64,000 nucleotides of DNA, taken from Gammaproteobacteria bacterium (GTDB lineage: Bacteria > Pseudomonadota > Gammaproteobacteria > Steroidobacterales > Steroidobacteraceae). The translations under genes were made by a program, and so were the position numbers. Positions 53,231 through 60,700 of the stretch are shown piece by piece. How positions within the stretch are numbered: position 1 is the stretch's first letter; every line of letters begins with the position of its first letter. The notes beneath the pieces were generated by a model that did not search any database, was not told the origin of the DNA, and worked only from the letters and a program-made list of their open reading frames with translations. Location of the stretch: the NCBI GenBank assembly GCA_021323735.1, contig JAJPKM010000018.1:124001-188000 (forward strand). The letters are read 5' to 3'.

Positions 53231-54211
53231 ATGGCCCGTAAGAAAAAGCACGAAGATCATGTGAACCACGAGGCCTGGGCCATTCCCTATGGCGATCTGG
53301 TGACGCTGTTGTTCGCGCTGTTCACGGTGATGTACGCCATCTCGTCGGTCAACGAGGGAAAATTCAGAGTTCTATCCGACGCGATGATCGCGGCATTCCA
53401 CGGCGCGCCGAAGAGCCTTCAACCGCTGAACCTCGGCGAGAAAGAGCCGGGCAAGGGTGGCGACAAGCCGCTGGTCGGGATCACGCCGACCGCGCTCATC
53501 AAGATCAAAAGCCAGGGTAACCCTGCTCCCCCTCCGATCGTGCAGCCGCCGGAACTGAACGGCTCCTTGATCCGCATGGAGCGGCAGGTGCAAGAAGCGA
53601 TGCGCGCGCTGATCGATGCGAAGCTGATCACCGTGCGGCGCGAGAGCATGTGGCTGGAAATCGAGATCAACACGGACATATTGTTTCCGAGCGGCTCCGG
53701 TGCCTTTTCGACCGCGGCGGAACCGGTGCTCGACAAATTGGCGGAGGTGCTGAAGCCCTTCCCCAACCCGATCCGCGTCGAGGGCCATACCGACGATCGG
53801 CCGATTCATACCGCGGCGTTCCCGTCCAACTGGGAGCTGTCGGCCGCGCGCGCCGCGAGCGTCGTGCATCAATTCACCAAGCAGGGCATCGATCCTTTGC
53901 GGCTCGAGATCGTCGGTTTTGGGGAATTTCATCCGCGTCAGCCGAATGACTCGAGCGATGGTCGCAACGCCAATCGGCGCGTCGCCATCTTGGTGCTCGA
54001 GGCTGTGTCGCCGGCCAACACCACCACCGCAAGGACCCAAAGCGACACCCCGGCCAGCGTGGCCCCGGGCGTTGAATTGGCGGACGCCGGTAGCTCGACC
54101 AATCGACTGCTCTATCGGGTGGCGCCTACCGAGCTGGAAAAAACCGTTCAGACAAAGGACCCCAAGCCCGCAGCCACCCAACCCCGAATGAGCGAGGGCG
54201 CCCATGAGTGA
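53231..54211 (+). CDS. motD: flagellar motor stator protein MotD (MotB family)
   Basis: 326 residues. Membrane helix with the proton-binding Asp (WAIPYGDLVTLLFALFTVMYA), plug region, and OmpA-type peptidoglycan-binding domain (VEGHTDDRPIHTAAFPSNWE, LSAARAASVV, DGRNANRRVAILVL). A disordered 70-residue tail follows. Pairs with MotC. Confidence 0.93.
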   Translation: MARKKKHEDHVNHEAWAIPYGDLVTLLFALFTVMYAISSVNEGKFRVLSDAMIAAFHGAPKSLQPLNLGEKEPGKGGDKPLVGITPTALIKIKSQGNPAPPPIVQPPELNGSLIRMERQVQEAMRALIDAKLITVRRESMWLEIEINTDILFPSGSGAFSTAAEPVLDKLAEVLKPFPNPIRVEGHTDDRPIHTAAFPSNWELSAARAASVVHQFTKQGIDPLRLEIVGFGEFHPRQPNDSSDGRNANRRVAILVLEAVSPANTTTARTQSDTPASVAPGVELADAGSSTNRLLYRVAPTELEKTVQTKDPKPAATQPRMSEGAHE

Positions 54212-54395
54212 AGTCGACCGCGTAAGTAATTCAGGACTCTATCCCGCACTTCCGATCGCGGATCGGCGCGGCTCCAATGATGACAAAGAGCGCCGGCAAC
54301 ATTCGGACAAGGGTCCCGACAAACCTGCCGCGAAATCAACCGATACACCCGGCGCACCGCGACCACCTAAGTCACAGATCGACGAATACGCCTGA
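54204..54395 (+). CDS. small hydrophilic protein coupled to motD
   Basis: 63 residues, overlapping motD by 8 bases (ATGAGTGA). It is very hydrophilic and without predicted secondary structure (DRRGSNDDKERRQHSDKGPD, then KSTDTPGAPRPPKS). I recognise no family. The tight coupling and good start context argue that it is translated with the stator pair; a role in motor function is only guessed. Confidence 0.5.
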   Translation: MSEVDRVSNSGLYPALPIADRRGSNDDKERRQHSDKGPDKPAAKSTDTPGAPRPPKSQIDEYA

Positions 54396-54542
54396 CGATC
54401 CGTCGCGGCGATCCGCAGCGCTTGAAGTAGCAATTTTGGCCTTAAGCTGCGCGGAGGCAGAACTGGTCACGCAAGCACGCGCGCATGCGTTCAAGACTCT
54501 AACCACTGCATGGTCGGCCCGAGAATTGATTCGGCCGGCGGC

Positions 54543-54641
54543 GCTTCCGCACTGCAAAAGATTTGAAGCGCGTCTAAGTTTTTCTGCCGGGGCTTTCCAT
54601 ATGCTTCGGCAACTAAAAACTGCCAACTACCTTCTGAAGCA
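54543..54641 (+). repeat. upstream block of the first GloVer gene (copy A)
   Basis: Starts GCTTCCGCACTGCAAAAG and runs to the ATG. The same block, with scattered substitutions and almost the same length, precedes the second GloVer gene at 57691. It is therefore the 5' part of a segmental duplication and probably carries promoter and leader. The rest of the 246-base gap (54396-54542) shows nothing I can name. Confidence 0.8.
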
Positions 54642-57431
54642 ATGCACATGTCGACACAGCGCTATTTTGCGGGACTTTGTCTTGGTTCGGCCTTGCTGCT
54701 CAGCGCCTGCGGCGGCGGTGGCGGTGGGGGCAGCAGCTACAACGGCGGTCCTCCCCCTCCTCCTCCCCCCGCGACGTATTCGGTTGGCGGCACGGTCGCA
54801 GGACTTGCCACAGGCGTCAGCGTGGTGTTGCAAAACAGCGGCGGTAATAACACCACGGTCTCTGCCAACGGGAGTTTCAGCTTCGCGACGGCGGTGACTA
54901 ATGGCACGGCCTACGCCGTGACGGTTCTGACTCAGCCGACCGGACAGATCTGCACCGTGAGCGCGGGTAGCGGCACGGTCGCCGGAGCGAACGTGACCGG
55001 TGTTCAGGTCGCCTGTGTGACCAACACGTACACGATCTCCGGCACCGTGACGGGTTTGAACACGGGAGCACAGGTCACTGTGCTGAACAATACCGGTAAC
55101 TCGACCACGGTGAAGGCGAACGGCGCTTTCAGCTTCACCACGCCTGTCACTTACAACGGCAGTTACGCCGTGACCGTGGCGACTCAGCCCATTGCGCAGG
55201 TCTGCACGGTGACCGGCGGCACCGGCACGGTGACAGCCAATGTATCGGGCGTCGCCGTGGTGTGCGGTCCTGCGACAGAGTTGGTGATCCACTCCTTTGA
55301 CCCGAATCCAGACGGCGTCCAGCCTTTCACAAACACCATTCAAGGCGCCGACGGGAATTTCTACGGTACAACCTATTTCGGCGGCACGACCAACAACGGC
55401 ACTGTGTTCAAGATTACCCCCGCGGGCGTCGAGACGGTGCTGTATTCCTTCAAGGGTGACGCCACCGACGGCGGTTTCCCGAACTCATTGATTCAAGGCA
55501 GCGACGGGAATTTCTACGGCACGACGGTCGCTGGCGGTACGAATTTCGGCGGCACCGTGTTCAAGATCACCCCGGCCGGCGTCGAGACGGTGCTGCATTC
55601 CTTCAAGAGCGGCGCCACCGACGGCGGTTTCCCGAACTCATTGATTCAAGGCAGCGACGGGAATTTCTACGGCACGAGTTCTGGCGGTGGACCGAGCGGC
55701 TACGGCACCGTATTCAAGATCACCCCGGCCGGCGTTGAGTCGGTGCTCCATTTCTTCGCGGGCGGTACCACCGACGGAAATCAGCCTCGGGCCGCCATGA
55801 TTCAGGGCAGCGACGGGAATTTCTACGGCACAACATATTTCGGCGGCACGAATGGTAACGGCGCCGTGTTCAAGATCACCGCAGCAGGCCTGGAGGCCGT
55901 GCTCTATTCCTTCGCGGGTGGCACCGCCGATGGCAGCGGGCCTCAGGCCGCCATGATTCAGGGCAGCGACGGGAATTTCTACGGTACGACCTATGCCGGA
56001 GGCACGAATAATGGCGGCACCGTGTTCAAGATCACACCGACAGGCGTTGAGACGGTGCTCCATCTCTTCACGGGCGGCCCCACCGACGGCGCCCATCCTC
56101 AGGCCGCCTTGATTCAGGGCAGCGACGGGAATTTCTACGGCACAGCCCTTGTCGGCGGCCCGACCGACAACGGCACCGTGTACAAGACTACCCCGGCAGG
56201 CGTCGAGTCGGTGCTCTACTCCTTTGCGGGCGGCACCACCGACGGCAACCAGCCTCAGGCTGCTTTGATCCTGGGCAGCGACGGGAATTTCTACGGCACA
56301 ACCCGTGTCGGCGGCACGAATGGTAACGGCACCGTGTACAAGATCACCCCGGCAGGCCTCGAGTCGGTGCTCTATTCCTTCAGTAGGGGATCCGAAGGCC
56401 TGGGTCCGGTGGGATTGACCCAAGGCAGCGACGGGAATTTCTACGGCACGACCTCAAGCGGCGGCACGACCAGCAACGGCGCCGTGTTCAAGATCACCCC
56501 GGCAGGCGTCGAGTCGGTGCTCTACTCCTTCGCGGGCGGCACCGCCGACGGCAGTGGGCCTCAGGCCGCCCTGATTCAAGGCAGCGACGGGAATTTCTAC
56601 GGTACAACCTCTTTCGGCGGCACGTCCGGCAACGGCACCGTGTTCAAGATCACCCCGGCAGGCGTTGAGACGGTGCTCCATTCCTTCTTCACGGTCGGCG
56701 CCGACGGTGCTCAGCCTCAGGCCACCCTGATTCAGGGCAGCGATGGGAATTTCTACGGTACGACTCGTTACGGCGGCACGAGTAGCGGTGGCACCGTGTT
56801 CAAGATTACCCCGGCAGGTGTTGAGACGGTGCTCTATTCCTTCGCGGGTGGCACCGCCGACGGTGCTCAGCCTCAGGCCGCCTTGATTCAGGGTAGCGAC
56901 GGGAATTTCTACGGCACAACCCTTGTCGGCGGTACGACCAACAACGGCACCGTGTTCAAGATCACCCCGGCAGGCGTTGAGACGGTGCTCTATTCCTTCA
57001 CGGGTGGCGCCGCCGATGGCAGTGGGCCTCAGGCGGCCTTGATTCAGGGTAGCGACGGGAATTTCTACGGTACGACCTATGCCGGAGGCACGAATAGTGG
57101 CGGCACCGTGTTCAAGATCACGCCAGCCGGCCTCGAGACGGTGCTCCACATCTTCACGGGCAATGGCGATGGATTTTTACCTCAGGCCGCCTTGATTCAG
57201 GGCAGCGACGGTAATTTCTATGGTACGACCTATGCCGGAGGCACGAATGGTGGCGGCACCGTGTTCAAGATCACCCCGGCAGGCGTTGAGATGGTGCTCT
57301 GTTCCTTCACGGGTGGCACCGCCGATGGCCGTGGACCTCAGACCGCCTTGATCCAAGGCAGCGACGGGATCTTTTATGGTACGACCAGCGGCGGCGGCTC
57401 GACCGGCTTCGGCACAGTCTTCAAATTCTGA
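54642..57431 (+). CDS. GloVer tandem-repeat lipoprotein
   Basis: 929 residues. Lipoprotein signal with lipobox LSAC (Cys23) then poly-Gly and poly-Pro spacers. Two Ig-like repeats of about 80 residues follow (pattern VSGTVxGLxxGxxVxVLxN...TVxANGxFxF). The rest is 14 copies of a roughly 50-residue unit, LIQGSDGNFYGTT..GGT..GTVFKITPAGVETVLYSF, which is the Gloeo_Verruco/choice-of-anchor GloVer repeat, expected to fold as a beta-propeller or solenoid. Surface location and ligand binding are likely; actual function unknown. Coding repeats make the DNA periodic at about 150 bases. Confidence 0.85.
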   Translation: MHMSTQRYFAGLCLGSALLLSACGGGGGGGSSYNGGPPPPPPPATYSVGGTVAGLATGVSVVLQNSGGNNTTVSANGSFSFATAVTNGTAYAVTVLTQPTGQICTVSAGSGTVAGANVTGVQVACVTNTYTISGTVTGLNTGAQVTVLNNTGNSTTVKANGAFSFTTPVTYNGSYAVTVATQPIAQVCTVTGGTGTVTANVSGVAVVCGPATELVIHSFDPNPDGVQPFTNTIQGADGNFYGTTYFGGTTNNGTVFKITPAGVETVLYSFKGDATDGGFPNSLIQGSDGNFYGTTVAGGTNFGGTVFKITPAGVETVLHSFKSGATDGGFPNSLIQGSDGNFYGTSSGGGPSGYGTVFKITPAGVESVLHFFAGGTTDGNQPRAAMIQGSDGNFYGTTYFGGTNGNGAVFKITAAGLEAVLYSFAGGTADGSGPQAAMIQGSDGNFYGTTYAGGTNNGGTVFKITPTGVETVLHLFTGGPTDGAHPQAALIQGSDGNFYGTALVGGPTDNGTVYKTTPAGVESVLYSFAGGTTDGNQPQAALILGSDGNFYGTTRVGGTNGNGTVYKITPAGLESVLYSFSRGSEGLGPVGLTQGSDGNFYGTTSSGGTTSNGAVFKITPAGVESVLYSFAGGTADGSGPQAALIQGSDGNFYGTTSFGGTSGNGTVFKITPAGVETVLHSFFTVGADGAQPQATLIQGSDGNFYGTTRYGGTSSGGTVFKITPAGVETVLYSFAGGTADGAQPQAALIQGSDGNFYGTTLVGGTTNNGTVFKITPAGVETVLYSFTGGAADGSGPQAALIQGSDGNFYGTTYAGGTNSGGTVFKITPAGLETVLHIFTGNGDGFLPQAALIQGSDGNFYGTTYAGGTNGGGTVFKITPAGVEMVLCSFTGGTADGRGPQTALIQGSDGIFYGTTSGGGSTGFGTVFKF

Positions 57432-57479
57432 GTCCGATGCGAGAGGACATAGCCGCATAGACAATCCGCGTTCAACCGC

Positions 57480-57504
57480 ATGGGCCGGTACTCGTCCGGC
57501 CCAT
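57480..57504. terminator. hairpin after the first GloVer gene
   Basis: ATGGGCCGG and CCGGCCCAT, 9 bp, around a 7-base loop, about 50 bases after the stop; a second hairpin, ATCGGATC/GATCCGAT, is at 57514-57535. Neither is followed by a T run, so intrinsic termination is uncertain. Confidence 0.4.
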
Positions 57505-57690
57505 ACGGCCCGCATCGGATCTGCGCCGATCCGATCTGGTCACGCCGTTCCACCGACGCAAGAATCACGAACACAAGAAAACCGTTCGAAGAATCGGCCG
57601 ACGGCGTTTGGCGAGATCTTTTGGCGACAAACAATGGTTTGATAAACCGACCGCCGTGTGGTTGAAGAGCGGTTTATTCGTCGGCCCGGT

Positions 57691-57790
57691 GCTTCCGCAC
57701 TGCAAAAGATTTGAACCGCGTCTAAGTTTTGCTCCTGTGGCTGAACATATGCTCCGGCAACTCAAAAACCACGGACTACCTTCGGAAGCA
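57691..57790 (+). repeat. upstream block of the second GloVer gene (copy B)
   Basis: Begins GCTTCCGCACTGCAAAAG and matches copy A (54543-54641) along its length with a few substitutions. Together with the gene that follows it marks a tandem duplication. Confidence 0.8.
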
Positions 57791-58762
57791 ATGCACATGT
57801 CGACACAGCGCTATTTTGCGGGACTTTGTCTTGGTTCGGCCTTGCTGCTCAGCGCCTGCGGCGGTGGTGGCGGTGGCGGCTACAACGGTGGTCCTCCCCC
57901 CGCCACGTATACGGTCGGCGGCACGGTCTCAGGACTTGCCAGCGGCGTCAGCGTGGTGCTGCAAAACAGCGGCGGCAACAACACCACGGTCTCGGCCAAC
58001 GGAAGTTTCAGCTTCTCGACGGCGGTGACTAATGGCGCGGCCTACGCCGTGACGGTTCTGACTCAGCCGACCGGACAGATCTGCACCGTGAGCGCGGGTA
58101 GCGGCACGGTCGCCGGAGCGAACGTGACCGGCGTTCAGGTCGCTTGTGCGACCGGCACATACTCGATTTCGGGCACCGTGTCGGGTTTGAACACGGGCGC
58201 ACAGGTAACTGTGCTCAACAACACCGGCAATTCGACTACTGTGAAGGCAAACGGCGCTTTCAGCTTCACCACGCCTGTCACTTACAACGGCAGTTACGCC
58301 GTGACCGTGGCGGTTCAGCCCCCGGCGCAGCTCTGCACGGTGACCGGCGGCACCGGCACGGTGACAGCCAACGTATCTGGCGTCGCCGTGGTGTGCGGTC
58401 TGGCCACCGAGTCGGTGATTCACTCCTTTGATCCGAATCCGGATGGCCTCCAACCCTACGCAAACGCCATTCAAGGCAGCGACGTGAATTTCTACGGGAC
58501 AACGGCTAGCGGCGGCACGAGTGGCAAGGGCACTGTGTTCAAAGTCACTCCTGCGGGCGTCGAGACGGTGCTCTATTCCTTTACTGGCGGCACCACCGAT
58601 GGTGTGAGTCCTCGGGCTGCCTTGATTCAAGGCAGCGACGGTACTTCTACGGCACGACGAGTGGCGGCGGAACGAGCAACACCGGCACCGTGTTCAAGGT
58701 TACCCCGGCGGGCGTCGAGACCGTGCTTTACTCCTTCGCAGGTGGCACCACCGATGGTGTGA
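57791..58762 (+). CDS. N-terminal fragment of the second GloVer lipoprotein
   Basis: About 323 residues as read: lipoprotein signal, Ig-like repeats and the first GloVer unit; the last 40 or so residues after the frameshift are out of frame and without family character. If translated it would be a short surface lipoprotein. Confidence 0.5.
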   Translation: MHMSTQRYFAGLCLGSALLLSACGGGGGGGYNGGPPPATYTVGGTVSGLASGVSVVLQNSGGNNTTVSANGSFSFSTAVTNGAAYAVTVLTQPTGQICTVSAGSGTVAGANVTGVQVACATGTYSISGTVSGLNTGAQVTVLNNTGNSTTVKANGAFSFTTPVTYNGSYAVTVAVQPPAQLCTVTGGTGTVTANVSGVAVVCGLATESVIHSFDPNPDGLQPYANAIQGSDVNFYGTTASGGTSGKGTVFKVTPAGVETVLYSFTGGTTDGVSPRAALIQGSDGTSTARRVAAERATPAPCSRLPRRASRPCFTPSQVAPPMV

Positions 58763-60555
58763 GTCCTCGGGCTGCCTTGATTCAGGGTAGCGACGGGAAT
58801 TTCTACGGGACAACGGCTAGCGGCGGCACGAGTGGCAAGGGCACTGTGTTCAAAGTCACTCCGGCGGGCGTCGAGACGGTGCTCTATTCCTTTACGGGCG
58901 GCACCACAGACGGCAGTGTCCCTGTAGCCGCCCTGATTCAAGGCAGCGACGGGAATTTCTACGGCACGACCTCCTCGGGCGGCGCGAGTAGCGTCGGTAC
59001 CGTGTTCAAGATCACCCCGGCGGGAGTTGAGACTGCACTCCATTCCTTCGCGGGCGGCACCAGTGACGGCGGTCAGCCTATCGCCGCCCTGATTCAAGGC
59101 GGCGACGGGAATTTCTACGGCACGACCTCTTCTGGCAGCGCAAATAACACCGGCACCGTCTTCAAGATCACCCCGGCGGGCGTCGAGACTGTGCTCCATT
59201 CCTTCGCCAGCGGCACCGACGGTTTCGGACCTTTGGCCGCCTTGATTCAAGGCAGCGATGGGAATTTCTACGGCACTACGAGTTCTGGCGGTACGAACAA
59301 CAACGGCACCGTGTTCAAGATCACCCCGGCGGGCGTCGAGACGGTGTTCTATTCTTTCTCGGGTGGTACCGACGGAAGCCAGCCTCAGGCAGCCTTGATT
59401 CAAGGCGCCGACGGGAACTTTTACGGTACTACGTTGAGCGGTGGCACAACCACGAACGGCACGGTATTCAAGATCACCCCGGCGGGCGCTGAAACCGTGC
59501 TCTATTCCTTCGATAGTGGACCTGAAGGCCAGACCCCGACGGGATTGATTCAAGGCAGCGACGGGAATTTCTACGGCACGACCTCCAGGGGCGGTACGAG
59601 TGGTAATGGCACTGTGTTCAAAGTCACTCCGGCGGGCGTTGAGACCGTGCTCTATTCCTTCACCGGCGGCACCACCGACGGCGGTAATCCGGCCGCCGCC
59701 TTGATTCAAGGCAGCGACGGGAATTTCTACGGCACGACCTCCGCCGGCGGCACGATTGGCTATGGTGTCGTGTTCAAGATTACCCCGGCCGGCGTTGAGA
59801 CCGTGCTCCATTCCTTCGCTGGTGGCACCGACGGTATCGGGCCTTCGGCCGCCTTGATTCAAGGCAGCGATGGGAATTTCTACGGCACGACCTCCGCCGG
59901 CGGCACGAGTGGCAACGGTGTCGTCTTCAAGATCACCCCGGCGGGCGTTGGAACCGTGTTTTACTCCTTCGCGGGTGGCACCAGTGACGGCGGTCAGCCT
60001 ATCGCCGCCCTGATTCAAGGCAGCGACGGGAACTTCTACGGCACGACCTCCGCCGGCGGCACGAGTGGCAACGGTGTCGTCTTCAAGATCACCCCGGCGG
60101 GCGTTGGAACCGTGCTTTACTCCTTCGCGGGTGGCACCACCGATGGTGTGAGTCCTCAGGCTGCCTTGATTCAAGGCAGCGACGGGAATTTCTACGGCAC
60201 CACTTATGGCGGCGGCACGAGTGGCAAGGGCACCGTGTTCAAGATCACTCCGGCAGGCGCCGAGACCGCACTCCACTCCTTCGTTAGAGGCACCACCGAT
60301 GGTGTGAGTCCTCAGGCTGCCTTGATTCAAGGCAGCGATGGAAATTTTTACGGCACCACCTTTTCCGGCGGCACGAACAACCGCGGCACCGTGTTTGAGG
60401 TCACTGCAGCTGGGGTCGAGACAGTGCTCTATTCCTTCGGGGGCGGTACCGATGGAACGCTTCCCAACTGCTTGATTCAGGGCGCCGATGGATTTTTTTA
60501 CGGCACGACCAGCACCGGCGGCGCGACCGGCTTCGGTACGGTCTTCAAATTCTAA
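58690..60555 (+). CDS. C-terminal fragment of the second GloVer lipoprotein
   Basis: About 621 residues starting at a GTG inside a repeat, all GloVer units, ending in TGFGTVFKF like the first copy. No signal peptide and no Shine-Dalgarno are seen, so independent translation is doubtful. Confidence 0.5.
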   Translation: MFKVTPAGVETVLYSFAGGTTDGVSPRAALIQGSDGNFYGTTASGGTSGKGTVFKVTPAGVETVLYSFTGGTTDGSVPVAALIQGSDGNFYGTTSSGGASSVGTVFKITPAGVETALHSFAGGTSDGGQPIAALIQGGDGNFYGTTSSGSANNTGTVFKITPAGVETVLHSFASGTDGFGPLAALIQGSDGNFYGTTSSGGTNNNGTVFKITPAGVETVFYSFSGGTDGSQPQAALIQGADGNFYGTTLSGGTTTNGTVFKITPAGAETVLYSFDSGPEGQTPTGLIQGSDGNFYGTTSRGGTSGNGTVFKVTPAGVETVLYSFTGGTTDGGNPAAALIQGSDGNFYGTTSAGGTIGYGVVFKITPAGVETVLHSFAGGTDGIGPSAALIQGSDGNFYGTTSAGGTSGNGVVFKITPAGVGTVFYSFAGGTSDGGQPIAALIQGSDGNFYGTTSAGGTSGNGVVFKITPAGVGTVLYSFAGGTTDGVSPQAALIQGSDGNFYGTTYGGGTSGKGTVFKITPAGAETALHSFVRGTTDGVSPQAALIQGSDGNFYGTTFSGGTNNRGTVFEVTAAGVETVLYSFGGGTDGTLPNCLIQGADGFFYGTTSTGGATGFGTVFKF

Positions 60556-60606
60556 GTTCCGCTTACGAGCCGTATAGTTAGGCCGACAATCCGAGTTCAA
60601 GCGTAT

Positions 60607-60628
60607 CGGCCGGGCAGTTGCCCGGCCG
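60607..60628. terminator. hairpin after the second GloVer gene
   Basis: CGGCCGGGC and GCCCGGCCG form a perfect 9-bp stem with an AGTT loop, 52 bases after the stop. No T run follows, so it may be a weak or Rho-assisted end. Confidence 0.45.
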
Positions 60629-60700
60629 TCGCCGCCTGAATCATGAATGCTGCCATGCGATATCTGCGCTACGATTGAGGCAACAATCAGGCAGGTGTCC

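Larger units (their letters stand above)
57432..57790 (+). other. 359-base gene-free gap between the GloVer genes
   Basis: Holds two hairpins just after the first gene (57480-57504 and 57514-57535), an 8-bp inverted repeat ATAAACCG/CGGTTTAT (57642-57649 and 57670-57677, 20-base loop), and the copied upstream block of the second gene from 57691. I see no credible coding frame or RNA gene. Confidence 0.6.
57791..60555 (+). pseudogene. second GloVer repeat lipoprotein, split by a one-base frameshift
   Basis: Paralog of the preceding gene: same lipoprotein signal (LSAC), Gly/Pro spacer (shorter), two Ig-like repeats and 14 GloVer units. At about 58641-58645 the recurring GACGGGAATTTC is GACGGTACTTC, one base short, which ends the reading at 58762 while the correct frame stays open to 60555. 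Restoring one base would give about 921 residues, close to the 929 of the first copy. Either a true frameshift, a slippage site or an assembly error. Units near 58490/58800 and 59880/60050 are nearly identical at DNA level, showing recent copying. Confidence 0.75.

Noticed and set aside
54642-60555. CRISPR-like or satellite repeat array
   Set aside because: The roughly 150-base periodicity keeps reading frame and encodes GloVer units; there are no short identical repeats with unique spacers.
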